In this document: piece after piece, positions 12,312 to 23,242 of the stretch
Layout of the letters: each line of letters begins with the position of its first letter
How positions within the stretch are numbered: the stretch's first letter is position 1
Source: Epichloe hybrida
Lineage: Eukaryota; Ascomycota; Sordariomycetes; Hypocreales; Clavicipitaceae
Direction: 5' to 3'
Length of the DNA: 64,000 nucleotides
Assembly (NCBI GenBank): GCA_019022495.1
Contig: JAFEKR010000006.1
Location: 1,860,001-1,924,000 of the forward strand
The notes under the pieces: generated by a model
What the model was told of the DNA's origin: nothing
Databases searched by the model: none
Seen by the model: the letters and a program-made list of their open reading frames with translations, nothing else
Made by a program: the position numbers and the translations under genes

Positions 12312-13164
12312 TCAGTCCAAATCCATCTCATCATCATTTCCTGTCGGCGCCGCCCCAGAAGCCATCGTGCGTCCACCCTCCCGCTCAAGCCTCTGCTTCT
12401 CTCTCGCGCGCTGCCTCGCCTCGATAATCGCCTTTCTCACGCCATCCCTTTCCTCTGGCACCGTCAATGACTTGGGATCGCTATAGAGCACCATCTGCAT
12501 GCCTGCGAGCTCCCCTTCGCTATTGGCAAGAATGTGTGCGGGAATCCGGTTGTCGCGAAGGTGCTTGCCTATGTCGGGGAGGAAGACGAGCTTGCCTTCT
12601 TCGTCTTCGCTCTCGGAGGACAGTTCGTCGTCCATGTTGAATATGTAGACTTTGTGTTTCGAATCATCTACTTGCATGGAGTCGCCTGCGGGGGCTGGTG
12701 CGAGCGTGTTTGCCGTTTGCTGTACGGGAGCGATGGTTGGTGTTTCGACGGGGACGTACAGCTTGGGACCATTTCGTTCTGTGCCAAAGTGTCAGTATGA
12801 AAACATGTGTGTGCGAGTGATCAAAGGGAAGGAAGGGGGGGGGGGGTTGTAGGACGGCGAAAGGAGCAAAGGGGATCGTGGGCGTACCTATATTCAGCAA
12901 GCTTAATCGCTTCGAGAGCCGTTCGTTGTCCTGCGTCTCGGCCTTCCTCTTGCCCAGCGTGGGCGATGGTGGGCTGATGATGCTGGCTGGGGCGCCGGGA
13001 CCCTGGGGCAGGCCCTGAGGCAGACCCTGAGGCAGGCATGCACCACCGTTGGCCAGGCCCATGTTTAGGTGGGCATCAGTGGGCGTCGTAGGGGGGGCAA
13101 GCCCAGGCGTGGTGGACCTGGCCATGGAGAGGAACGGAGTTTGTGTTCCCTGAACCATCATCAT
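12312..13164 (-). CDS. Conserved-looking fungal protein of unknown function
   Basis: Two exons on the minus strand, 13164-12888 and 12778-12312, joined with matching phase (247 aa); the intron carries a long C-run. The N-terminal half is low-complexity, with Pro/Thr and a triple LPQG repeat, then a basic patch (GKRKAE) that may be nuclear. The C-terminal half looks folded: KLYVPVETPTIAP, then KHKVYIFNMDDELS, acidic SESEDEE, KLVFLPDIGKHL, and a helix LTVPEERDGVRKAIIEARQR. I do not recognise a named family. The start is the first of three consecutive ATGs; any could be used. It is divergent from the alanyl-tRNA synthetase gene. Confidence 0.7.
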
Positions 13165-13429
13165 CTTCCTCTAATGCCAGCTTCCAGTCTGGAATTCTTT
13201 CTTTTTCTTCAGCGCAAGCCCGAGGCACCGCGTCGCAAACCCCAAGCGAGCATCTATTCCGCCCAGCGCTCAACCAGCTCGACTGATGCGCAGGTGGCCT
13301 CTAGGACGGACGAGACAGATACTGCAGACGAGAGAGGTAGGGTAGTGCGCCGGTCGTGGGCCGTGGGGGAGTCAAGGACAAATCAATCGGTTTGTCGTGC
13401 GTGCGGGAGCTTGTTTGTTGGATGTCGAT

Positions 13430-13500
13430 GAGTGAATGAGTGAGTGAGTGAGTGAGTGAGTGAGTGAGTGAGTGAGTGATTGAGTGATTGAGTGATTGAG
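13430..13500. repeat. (GAGT)n microsatellite
   Basis: A run of TGAG/GAGT tetranucleotides with a few GATT variants lies between the divergent promoters of the 12.3-13.2 kb gene and the alanyl-tRNA synthetase gene. Confidence 0.9.
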
Positions 13501-13825
13501 CCAGGCTCAAGGGGTGACGGGACGCTCGACTTGAATTGGCCAATTCCTGGGCCTGATGCGCGTGCGTGGGAGCGGTGGTAATATCGGCCTCGGAGCTGGT
13601 GGTGGCGCGACCGCTGGAGTGACAATGGCTGGAGGTGCTGCTGCTGCTAATACTGCTGCGGTGGGTGTCGTATGCGCACCTGGGCGATGGCGGCCCTTTG
13701 TACTCGGCGCGCCGGCCAGAACTGCACCCTTGACTCATTCTTGTAGAAGTTTCTACAAACCACCACCCGCCCACCAGCACCAGCTCTGCCGAGTCCACCT
13801 CGCTCCACGGCAAAGACCTGCACGC

Positions 13826-13897
13826 ACGCGGACGACCATCCAACCTCTGTCTGGTTTTGCCCGTTTGCACCAGCGTCGATTCTCCTCGACTGCCAAC
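13826..13897 (+). promoter_or_regulatory. Putative non-AUG-initiated mitochondrial leader of AlaRS
   Basis: The 24 codons before the cytosolic ATG stay in frame and read as an arginine-rich amphipathic leader with no acidic residue, ending [11 protein letters not shown], a good matrix-peptidase cleavage context. There is no ATG within this stretch. ACG codons sit at -24 (13826) and -22 (13832). Yeast ALA1 starts its mitochondrial form at ACG codons at -25/-24, so the parallel is striking. Alternatives are initiation at the in-frame ATGs at 13625 or 13556, giving a much longer leader. Confidence 0.6.
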
Positions 13898-16800
13898 ATG
13901 AGCGAGCTCAAATGGCCGTCTGCGCGGGTGCGCAAGGCCTTCTTTGACTACATGGAGCAGCGGGGTCACACGATAGGTATGGAAAACTGCCCCTCCTCGC
14001 CCGCACACAACACACAACAACACACAACAACACATACGACACATACGAATGTCTGCGGATGGGCTGCGGATGGGCTGCGGTCCAATGCCGCTACAGCTCG
14101 TCTTCTATCGGCACTTGATCCGTCGTCAAATCCGCATCTCGCTAACCACCGTGTAGTGCCCTCCGGCTCCGTCGTTCCCTACGATGACCCCACCTTGCTC
14201 TTCACCAATGCGGGCATGAATCAATTCAAGCCCATCTTCCTGGGCACGATCAACAAGTCCGATCCCATGTATAACCTGAAGCGTGCGGCCGATACTCAGA
14301 AAGTTATTCGTGCGGGCGGGAAACACAATGACCTCGACGATGTCGGCAAGGACAGCTACCATCACACCTTCTTCGAGATGCTGGGCAACTGGTCCTTTGG
14401 CGACTACTTCAAGGAGGAGGCCATCGAGATGGCTTGGGAGATTCTCACAAACGTCTACGGACTTGACCCCAAACGATTGTATGCGACATACTTCGAGGGT
14501 GACAAGGAGCTCGGCCTCCCGCCGGACGAGGAAGCCAAGCAGCTCTGGCTGAACATTGGCATGCCCGAGGAACAGATCGTGCCCGGAGACATGAGGGATA
14601 ACTTCTGGGAAATGGGTGATCAGGGTCCCTGCGGTCCCTCAAGCGAAATCCACTACGACAAAATTGGAGGCCGAAACGCGGCGGACCTTGTGAACAAGGA
14701 CGACCCCATGGTGGTGGAGATTTGGAACCTCGTTTTCATGCAGTTCGATCGCCAAAAGGACAGAAGCCTGAGGCCTTTGCCCGCGAAGCACATCGATACC
14801 GGCATGGGTTTCGAGCGAGTGGTTTCCGCGCTCCAGGAAACCGACTCCAACTACTCGACCGACTGCTTCACCCCTCTCTTCAAGCAAATCCAACAAGTCA
14901 CTGGCGTCAGACCGTACACTGACAAGTACGCCAAGGACGATGTCGATGGCATCGACACTGCATACCGAGTCATTGCCGATCACATTCGAACCCTCTCATT
15001 CGCGATTACCGACGGCGCCGTGCCCAACAGCGATGGCCGGGGCTACGTTGTCCGTCGAATCCTGCGAAGAGGTGTGCGATATGCCCGAAAGTACCTGAAT
15101 GCTGAGATTGGCACCTTCTTTTCCAAGGTTCTGCCGGCTCTCGTAGACCACATGGGCGAGCAGTTCCCTGAGCTTGTCAAGAAGCAGCAAGATATCAAGG
15201 AAATCCTTGACGAAGAAGAGGAGGCTTTCGCGCGGACCCTGGACCGTGGCGAGGCCCAGTTCGAAAAGTACGCGGCCAAGGCGGCCAAGAACGGAGTCAA
15301 GAAGCTCGACGGAGATGTTGTCTGGCGCCTGTATGATACCTTTGGCTTCCCCGTCGACTTGACGCAAATCATGGCCGAGGAGCGCGGGCTGGATATCGAC
15401 GAGAACGAGGTCAACGCCGCCAAGGAGAAGGCTCGCGAGGCAAGCAAGGCCGTCAAGGCCTCGGTCGATACCTTTGCCAAGCTTGACGTTCACCAAATCG
15501 CTCGGCTCGAGCAGCAAAAAGTCGTTCGAACCGACGACGAAGCCAAGTTTGTCAAGGGCGACAGCAAGGGCAAGGTCCAGCTCATCTTTGACGGAAAGGA
15601 CTTCCACAGCTCTTCCAAGGACTTGCCCGCGCAGTCTGCCATTGGCATTCTGCTGGACAAGACCAACTTCTACGCCGAGTCTGGTGGTCAGGTCGCCGAC
15701 ACGGGACGCATTGTCATTGACGACGTCGCCGAGTTCAAGGTCATGGATGTACAAAACTACGGCGGCTTCGTTCTCCACAGCGGCTACATCGAGTACGGTG
15801 CGTTATCATCGGGCGACGAAGTCATCTGCGAGTACGACGAGCTCCGCCGCTCCCCCATCCGGAACAACCACTCGGGCACGCACGTCCTTAACCACTCCCT
15901 GCGCGAGGTCCTCGGCGAGGACGTGAACCAGAAAGGTTCTCTTGTGGACAACGAGAAGCTGCGATTCGACTTTTCTCACAAGACACAGGTCAAGCTTGAG
16001 GAGCTGCGCAGGATTGAAGACCTCAGCAACGAGTACATCCGACGCTGCTCCAAGATCTACTCCCAAGATGTGGATCTGGACCTCGCGCGCCAGATTGAAG
16101 GAGTGCGCGCCGTCTTTGGCGAGACGTACCCCAACCCGGTGCGCGTCGTCTCCGTCGGCATGGACATTGACACCATGCTCAGGGACCCCAAGAAGCAAGA
16201 GTGGCGCCAGTACAGCGTCGAGTTCTGCGGCGGCACGCACGTCGAACACACGGGTCTGATCAAGGACCTTGTCCTCGTCGAGGAGAGCGGCATCGCCAAG
16301 GGCATCCGCCGCATCATCGCCTACACAGGCGAAGCCGCGCACCAAGTGCAGCGCGAGGCCGTCGAGTTCTCCAAGAAGCTCGACTCCCTCGACGGCATGG
16401 CCTTTGGCCCCGCCAAAGACGCCCAGGCCAAGGTCATTTCCCAGGAGCTCAGCCAGCTCGTCATCTCCACCCTCACAAAGGACCAACTCAACACGCGCTT
16501 CCAAAAGATTGTCACGTCCGTCGTCGCCGACCAGAAGAAGCGGCAAAAGGCCGAGGCCGGCGCCGCACTCAGCTGCGTCGTCAAGCACTTTGAGGAGAAG
16601 AAGGACGCTGAGTACTTTGTCGGCCGTCTGCCCATCAGTGCGAACGCCAAAGCCCTAACGGAAGTGTTTAAGCATTTCCAGGCCAAGGACAAGACTAAAT
16701 CCGTCTACGTTTTCGGCGGTGGCGAGCAAGAGGGCGCTGTCGTTCACGGCGTCTACGTCGGCTCTGTACGTCCCCCCGGCCCCCCTTCCTTTCCTCCCCC

Positions 16801-17005
16801 TTGCCAGCATCTTGACTAACATTTTCATCAACAGGGTCTCTCTTCCAAGGGCGTCACCGCCGAGCAATGGGCCTCGGTGGTGTCAAACGTCGTCGGTGGC
16901 CGATCGGGCGGCAAGGAACCTACGCGGCAGGGCCAGGGGACTCATCCGGACAAGGTTGATGAGGCGGTCGAGGAGGCGAGGAGGTGGCTGGAGGAGAAGC
17001 TGTAG
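13898..17005 (+). CDS. Alanyl-tRNA synthetase (cytosolic form start)
   Basis: It charges tRNA-Ala and clears mischarged Ser/Gly. Exons are 13898-13976, 14157-16765 and 16835-17005 (952 aa, normal length). The first intron is 180 bp and open in frame, so unspliced translation hides it; splicing restores [20 protein letters not shown]. Class II catalytic residues include [17 protein letters not shown] near residue 95. The editing-domain zinc motif HSGTHVLNH (HxxxH) is near 598 and [10 protein letters not shown] near 716. A C-Ala domain and coiled coil close the protein. The ATG at 13898 gives a cytosolic enzyme. In-frame codons upstream encode a mitochondrial presequence (separate entry), so one gene probably supplies both compartments, as yeast ALA1 does. 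Confidence 0.95.
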
Positions 17006-17537
17006 GCTTTACTCGCAGTAACGAGTTATTCTTGTCGGACATGGGACATGGGGCATGGGGCATGGGACATGAGGGGATCAAATATACTCATTTCATGGTG
17101 TCATCCCAGCAAGTGCGCTCTGTTGTGCGCTGGCGTAAACGAGGCGTACGAGGCGTGAAAAAAAGGGAATCCCTCCTAGGTGGTGATTTCATTCCCGAGC
17201 ACGAGATTTCTCACGTTGTGAACATGATCGTTTTTGGAATCCCAAGCGTTCTCTTCCACGTGTGAAGAATAAGTTGGATGGAACGCGTCATGTATCACCG
17301 TCCATATACTTGTTGGAACACATGTCATGTTGACTGCAGGCTTGAACAACACAAGCCTGATGATACGAAAATGGGTGGACTTTTTACAATCGCCGCACAC
17401 GACACAGTTGTATTGTAGTTGACATGTACAGTACCGGGTTCTCATCACAATTTGACAAGGGCATTGTCCGACACCACGACGTTCATACATTACTATATAA
17501 TACAACTGTAAAGCACGCACCTCCCTCCCGTCACCCG
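17006..17537. other. Convergent 3' intergenic region
   Basis: It lies between the stop codons of the convergent AlaRS and MidA-like genes. It holds a short GGACATGGG/GGGCATGGG repeat (17037-17075). I see no gene in it. Confidence 0.6.
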
Positions 17538-19325
17538 TCACACAGTAACAAGAAGACTCGCATTCTTGTAATACGTCAGCAGGGGATTCTCCCCGCTCCT
17601 CGTCTCCGTATCCTCCACGTAGGCCCAGCGGCGCATAAAGTCCCCGTGGGACATGACGCGGGTGAGCTTGCCGGTGATGGCGCGGTACATGGCTTCTGTG
17701 ATGCGGAAGTCTGTGGGGAAGAGGATGTCAAAGTAGCCTTGGTGGACCTGACGTCTGATGTTAGTGTGAAAGCATGAATGAGGAACTTTTATAGCGTTAT
17801 GCGTGGAATGACGATGCTCAGAGAGGGAAGAAGGGGGGCGGCAGCAGCATACCAACGGAGTCGTCACGGGCACCATTCTCCTTTGATACCTCGTCTGCAC
17901 GACGGGTGCGTTCAGCCCCTTTACCGCCTGGGGGAGCCAGTCGAAATCAGAGGCGAGCAGTTTGTGGCCGGGGAAGTACTTTTCCAGCACGTCAAAGAAC
18001 TGCATCAGCCGCGTGGGGATGTACTCTGCGTCGGAGAGGTTGGCCGCAAAGGGCATCTTGGTCGCGAGGTAGCGCAGCGCGGGATTCGTGGGATACGGAC
18101 GAGGGTAGTTGCCTCCCGTGGCGGCGTGGCGGACGCGGAAGAAGCGCGCCGCTACAGGGTCCAGGTCGTGCACGTAGAACTCGTAGAAGTCTCCGCCGCC
18201 GTCGATGAGGACGTGGCCCTGGAGGGGTTCCTCGGTCGCCACGTCGTAGCGGATGCCGTCGTGGGAGAAGTTGTCAAAGACCTCCATGGCGAGGAAGAAG
18301 CAGTGCGACGGGACGTATTGATCCCATTCAAATATGGAGCGGTTCACAATCTCGACCTTGTCCTTGTGGCCGCGCGACTCGGCCGTGGAGAGGAGATGCC
18401 GGTTCTGCAGGTCGGCGAGGCTGGTGGAGATTTCGATGATGTTGTACCGCGTGCGAGCGTAGACCTGGGGGTCGACTTCGCGGATGTAGTCGAGGACGTT
18501 GAGCATCATGGTGCCGCGGCCGGCGCCCATTTCGTAGATGAGGAGATCGTCGTAGGGGTACGTCGTCAGCCGGTAGTTGGTGACGAGGTACCGAGCCATG
18601 GCCTCGCCGTAGAAGGGTCGAAACAGCTCCGTCGGGGTATGCCACAGCTGGCGGGTCGGCTTCTCCCCCTCCTTGTCGTCGAGCAGGTCCTCGAACTCGG
18701 TGTACCGGCGTCCCAGCTCGGCTTGAAACGAAAGATCATCGCGGAGGGAGTTGAAGTCGAAGGGTTCTCCGGGGCTGAAAATGACGGCTTGCTTGGAGAA
18801 ATAGCCGTAATGGGGATTGTACAAGCTATCTGTCTCGTTGTTAGGCAGAGTTGCTATTGGATCTTCAGAGGGAGGGAACGAGTAGGCTGCATGGCGTCCC
18901 TAGGCCCAGAAGTACGGTGTGTTCGCAATAGCATGACACGTACCCTCGATGAAGTCGCGAAGCAACATCTTGACCTTGCGCGGCCTCTCCTTGCGCTTCT
19001 TCAGTTCCTGCATCGAAATGTACGGGTACTGTGCAAACTCGTCTCTCCGGTCTTCGGGGAGCAGGTTTGTTCGTTGCTGCCACCGACTCTCGTTGGTCTT
19101 CATGCCCCGGTCCCGCGAGGCTCTCGTGGCATATGAGCACGTCTGCTGCTGGTGGCGAGGGAACTGGTGATGTTTGCTGGCAGCAGCAGCAGCAGCAGCA
19201 GCAGCGGCGGCGGCGGCGGCAGGCAGGCCATGGCGCAATTGGTGCAGCCGCGCATGCGCATGGCAACCCGCCGAACGGGTGCGGAACAGCTTCCGGAAGA
19301 GCTGGGCCACAATGGGAGAGTCCAT
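17538..19325 (-). CDS. MidA/NDUFAF7-type SAM-dependent methyltransferase (mitochondrial)
   Basis: Three exons: 19325-18944, 18829-17853 and 17747-17538 (522 aa). NDUFAF7/MidA proteins (Pfam DUF185/Methyltransf_28) methylate an arginine of a complex I subunit during assembly in the mitochondrial matrix. The conserved start KVKMLLRDFIEDSLYNPHYG spans the first splice junction, confirming it. The SAM-binding motif is IYEMGAGRGTMML, followed by RYNIIEIS and HCFFLAMEVFDNFSHDGIRY. The N-terminus is basic, Ser/Ala-rich and acid-poor, as expected of a mitochondrial presequence, but it carries a run of 14 alanines from a triplet repeat. The last intron (105 bp) is open in frame. It is divergent from the Cys12-like gene, 326 bp apart. 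The start could be at an upstream in-frame ATG (19532). Confidence 0.85.
19176..19222. repeat. CAG/GGC triplet repeat encoding poly-alanine
   Basis: On the plus strand it reads CAG repeated, then CGG repeated. On the minus strand in the methyltransferase frame it encodes 14 alanines in the presequence. Confidence 0.9.
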
Positions 19326-19651
19326 GGCGCCCGGGAGGGAGACGAGAACTCGGTGCCGATGAAGCTTCTCGTGAAGCCCGCTTGGTTGTTGATAATAACG
19401 AAAGCTTTGTCTCCCGAATTGATTTGACCAGAAGTGGGGCAATGAGCAGGTTTCGGTTGTTGTGATTGGTTGCTCGGTCGGCAACTTTGGCGTCGGCGTC
19501 GACGTCGGCGCGCGTCGGTGCGCCGACTTCAAACTTCGTCAACAAGCCTTTTGAGTGAGGACGACAGGACGGCAAAGACATCAGGTCCAGTCAAGGGCTG
19601 TCTACATCATCCATCCGCACTCACGATGGGACAAGCATAGTAACCTCGTTC
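19326..19651. promoter_or_regulatory. Divergent promoter, MidA-like / Cys12-like genes
   Basis: A 326-bp spacer between two ATGs facing away from each other. It contains a GTCGGCGTCGACGTCGGCG palindrome-like stretch near 19492-19512. No gene is seen; no proven element can be named. Confidence 0.5.
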
Positions 19652-21037
19652 ATGTCTCTAAGCGACCATCCCAAGGCATACGGTTCGGCCGCCGTAGCCT
19701 TGGCCTTCACAGCCGGCATCCTCGTCACTCTCGGCCTCAAAGACTTCTACCCCGACCTCGAGTACCGCTACCGCCACAAGCGTGGCCCCTCCAGCGCGCG
19801 GCCAGCAGATGCTGGCCGAATCAGCAGCTTCTTCTCCCTCGGCCCTCCTCTAAAGCTAGAAGACCACGAAGACCACAAGTCGCGACTGCCATCCCCGGGC
19901 CACGACCCCCAAGAGCAACAACCCGCCGAGGGCATAGAATCCTGCATCGGCAACACGCCCCTCATCGAGATCCGGTCCCTCTCCAAAGCAACAGGGAGGA
20001 CCATACTCGCCAAAGCCGAGTTCCTCAACGGGGTGGGCAACAGCCCCAAAGACCGCGTGGCTCTCAACATGATCCGAGAAGCGGAGAGGAACGGTCTCCT
20101 CGTCCCCCATCGCGGCGACACCATCTACGAGGGCACCGTGGGCAGCACCGGCATCTCGCTGGCCGCGCTGGCGCGAGCAAGGGGCTACAAAGCCCACATT
20201 TGCATGCCCGACGACCAGGCCCTCGAGAAGTCAGACCTGCTGCATCATCTCGGCGCAACCGTCGAGCGAGTTGCCGTCGCGCCCATCACCAGCCCGGACC
20301 ACTTCGTCAACTTGGCTCGACGACGGGCCTACGACCACGCTGGCAACGCCGCGGACGGCAGCCGGGGCTTCTTCGCGAACCAGTTCGAAAGCGAGGCGAA
20401 CTGGCACGCGCATCTGACAGCGACGGGGCCCGAGATCTGGAAACAGACGGGTGGCCATCTCGATGCCTTTGTGGCTGGCGCCGGCACGGGCGGCACCATA
20501 TCCGGCGTGGCTCGCTACCTGAAGATGGAGGCGGACGCGGCGGCCGTCAGGATTGTCCTGGCAGACCCTCAGGGCAGTGGGCTCTACAACAAGATCAAGC
20601 ACGGCGTCATGTACTCGCCCACGGAGAGGGAAGGTACCCGTCGCAGGCAGCAGGTGGATTCCATGGTGGAGGGCATAGGCATCAACCGCATTACCGACAA
20701 CTTCGAGGCCGGGCGCGACCTGATTGACGATGCCGTCAAGGTCACGGACGGCCAGGCCTGTAGAATGGCGAGATGGCTAGTCGAAAACGATGGCATCTTC
20801 GTAGGGAGCAGCAGCTCGGTGAATTGCGTGGCGGCCGTCATGACGGCCATGAGCTTGCCAGAGGGAAGCAGGGTGGTGACGATACTGTGTGATTCAGGCG
20901 CCAGGCACTTGAGCAAGTTCTGGAAGAGGATCAAAGAGATGGGCTTGGAGGATGAGGAGGCGACGAATCTATTCGTTGAACTGGGGGTGGGATACCCGAG
21001 ACTGAGACCACGTCGTGACGTCTTGTGTGATCGATGA
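19652..21037 (+). CDS. Cys12-like cysteine synthase (PLP-dependent), membrane-anchored
   Basis: A single-exon 461-aa protein. The N-terminus has a membrane segment (residues about 12-30, AAVALAFTAGILVTLGL), then a fold-type II PLP enzyme. It keeps CIGNTPLIEIRSLS, the PLP-binding lysine in NSPKDRVAL, the phosphate loop GAGTGGTISGVARYL and the C-terminal serine motif VGSSSSVN. The membrane anchor and the changed loops (TVGSTG in place of the usual TSGNTG; NSPKDR in place of GSVKDR) fit the group of yeast YGR012W and Aspergillus CysF/Cys12-like proteins placed on the mitochondrial outer membrane. It would make cysteine from O-acetylserine and sulfide, or a related beta-replacement; the precise substrate is not shown. 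Confidence 0.85.
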   Translation: MSLSDHPKAYGSAAVALAFTAGILVTLGLKDFYPDLEYRYRHKRGPSSARPADAGRISSFFSLGPPLKLEDHEDHKSRLPSPGHDPQEQQPAEGIESCIGNTPLIEIRSLSKATGRTILAKAEFLNGVGNSPKDRVALNMIREAERNGLLVPHRGDTIYEGTVGSTGISLAALARARGYKAHICMPDDQALEKSDLLHHLGATVERVAVAPITSPDHFVNLARRRAYDHAGNAADGSRGFFANQFESEANWHAHLTATGPEIWKQTGGHLDAFVAGAGTGGTISGVARYLKMEADAAAVRIVLADPQGSGLYNKIKHGVMYSPTEREGTRRRQQVDSMVEGIGINRITDNFEAGRDLIDDAVKVTDGQACRMARWLVENDGIFVGSSSSVNCVAAVMTAMSLPEGSRVVTILCDSGARHLSKFWKRIKEMGLEDEEATNLFVELGVGYPRLRPRRDVLCDR

Positions 21038-21483
21038 CGAGGAGCAAGTAGATTATGTATGAACTGCTGCCGCCGCTGCCGCCGCACTGTCTGTACAAGA
21101 TGCCATCTGGTTGTAATTTTACTTTTCTGATGCACGATTCGTTTTGCTTTCCACCCCGTTGTCAACCTGGTCATCATCTCGCATTCTTGGCCATTTTTTC
21201 ACAATAACCATGAGCCACTTCGAAAGACACGCAGACATGGCGCTGCCCAGAATCACATCCCCCCTGTCGGCAACCCTCTCAGGACATAGATGCCCTTCCT
21301 ATAGGAAGCACTAAGTAATGTATATATATATATTTGAGTGTCAAAGGCGTTGTTTTGCCAGCAATGCCCCCTAAACTCCCAACCGAATTAGCATCGTTCA
21401 GTCGTGAACTGAATGATGCGGCCGCGTCTCTGTCTCCCCGTGGTATCGTAGTGTAAAGCCGCAAGCATACTTGTGCTTGCCAA
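21038..21483. other. Convergent 3' intergenic region
   Basis: It lies between the Cys12-like stop and the TFIIS stop. It has a short (TA)n near 21319-21333. I see nothing else in it. Confidence 0.6.
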
Positions 21484-22750
21484 TCAAGAGAACTGAGAAA
21501 GGGGAAATCAATTAGCTTCACTGCACTGACCCCATGCAAAAAAAAAAAAAAAAAAAGGTGACAGAAAACGCGTCGTTCCAAAACATACCTTCCATCTGTG
21601 GCCGCAATTCATACACTCGCAAAACGTCGTCATCGGTTCATCGGCACTTCTCGTCTGCGCCTGCGTATAGCTAACCTTCTTCATCTTGCACCGGCCGCAC
21701 TCCAAGCTGTCACTGATGCTCTTCTGCTCCTGCGGAACCTGTGCCTTCTTCATATTCTCCCTCTCCAGCTCGGCGTCCATCTTGCGCTGCTCCTCGCTCT
21801 TGAGCTCGTCGTCCGTCATGGTGGCGAACTTTTGCGCACTAATATCCCCAGACAGGACGCGCTTCCGGAGCTCCGTGCTCGACTTGTTCTTCAGGTTGGC
21901 AAACAGAGACCGGATCTTCTTCTTGTACTCTGCCGACTCTTCTTGCTTGAAGTGTACGTACACGGCGTGCTCTACCGCGACGGCTCGGCTGATGATTTCG
22001 CTGGAGGATTCGGTGCTCAGGTACGCGATGCCGTTGTAGATGAGGCCGATGCACGAATTGCGCACTTTGGAATCCGTTCGCTGGACGTCCACCCCCTCGG
22101 CCTCGTGTCTGCGCGTCTCCGGGTTGCCGGTGAAGGCCCTCTTGGGCCCTCCTCCGCTGGCCGAGGCCGGGGCAGGGACGGGCGATGACGCGGGGACGGA
22201 TGATGGAGAGCCCATTTTCGACTTTTGCTTCTTCTCGGCCTCGACCAATTTTTTCCACTTGAGGACGAGATCGGCGGCCGCTCTTGCAATTTCCTTGTTG
22301 GAGTTGAGTCGTAGCCTTCCGACGAAAACGCCTGCCCTTGTGGCCTGTTGAGAGCAAATGTTAGGAAATGTTCTCAGGGTTAGCAACAAAGGACGAGTGA
22401 TTTGAAATGAAAGCCGTGAAAATGATAATGTGAGAGAGCGGTAGAAAGCAAAAAAAAAAATGCCCATGTGTCCATGATAGGTCGTGATGGCTCCCCGCCG
22501 GCGGCTGCATCGCACACATCGATAGCATCCACGCCCATTACATTCGAAAAGCCCATGCTTGTCCAGTGCATCCATCTACTGGGAGAGCAAACATCGACTT
22601 GGGACAAAAGCTTACCCTCAACATCTCCTCGGTGGGCTTCGCATCCTTCTTCAATGAGTCCAACAGCTTGATGGCATTCTCTGGAGGTTCGTTCGCGGCG
22701 ACGGATTTCGTCAGCGCTTTCACGTGTGACTCGAGCTCTCGCTGATCCAT
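21484..22750 (-). CDS. Transcription elongation factor TFIIS
   Basis: It rescues backtracked RNA polymerase II by stimulating transcript cleavage. Exons: 22750-22616, 22344-21589 and 21492-21484 (299 aa). The N-terminal TFIIN/LW domain spans about 1-85, the central domain about 120-240 and the C-terminal zinc ribbon about 255-299. The ribbon has CGRCKMKK, the catalytic acidic hairpin RSADEPMTTF (Asp-Glu pair) and CMNCGHRW. The last coding exon is only FS-stop: splicing changes a readthrough tail into the family-typical ending CGHRWKFS. A 271-bp first intron interrupts EEMLR/ATRAG. The rad2 gene lies upstream in the same direction. Confidence 0.94.
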
Positions 22751-23242
22751 GGTGCGCGCAGAGGAGCTGTGTGACGGATGAAGGTTGCTCAAATGTGGCT
22801 GGCAAGAGGCGAAGTTGAAGTTGAAGTTGAAGTTGAAGTTGAAGTTGATGGTGATGGTGCGGGATGAATGGATTTTGGGAAATGGCTGGGCTCCGGTGGC
22901 TCTTGCGCAACGCAATGCAAACGCAACGCAACGCAACGCAACACAACGCAACGCAAACGCAACACGCGGAAATGGAATTTGGCTGTGAGGATGATGCCAT
23001 GGGCGGGCTTCAAAGTTGGCACCCGATGGCCGATGTTTAGCCGCGCTACCTGGGTAGTTGATCAACAACATGATGCAACAACGTTCGTGTCCAACAGGCG
23101 GTGAGTAGGCCGCCGAGCATATTGGTTTGTTTATTGCATGAACCTACACACTGGGCACTACGTCGGAACAAGTCCATCAAGATCAATCACATCCTACATG
23201 GACGGACGCGCGCGGCGTCACATTGACATCACGACCACCTCT
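22751..23242. other. TFIIS promoter region with short tandem repeats
   Basis: It contains five or six AAGTTG hexamers (22813-22850) and an AACGC/CAACG pentamer array (about 22910-22965). No gene is seen. It should hold the TFIIS promoter and the rad2 3' UTR. Confidence 0.6.

Noticed and set aside
13301..14044. 247-codon minus-strand frame with SLTH repeats
   Set aside because: The repeats come from the GAGT microsatellite and the rest is opposite the AlaRS leader and its first intron.
14996..16588. Two 260-codon antisense frames
   Set aside because: Both are opposite the alanyl-tRNA synthetase; their Leu/Val/Asp-rich composition is the mirror of its codons.
17778..19136. 452-codon open frame on the plus strand
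   Set aside because: It lies opposite the MidA-like methyltransferase, whose frame has clear motifs and spliced junctions; the antisense protein is Val/Gly/Arg-rich without domains.
19555..20727. 390-codon open frame on the plus strand
   Set aside because: It overlaps the Cys12-like enzyme in another frame and is Arg/Pro-rich, typical of a GC-rich shadow frame.
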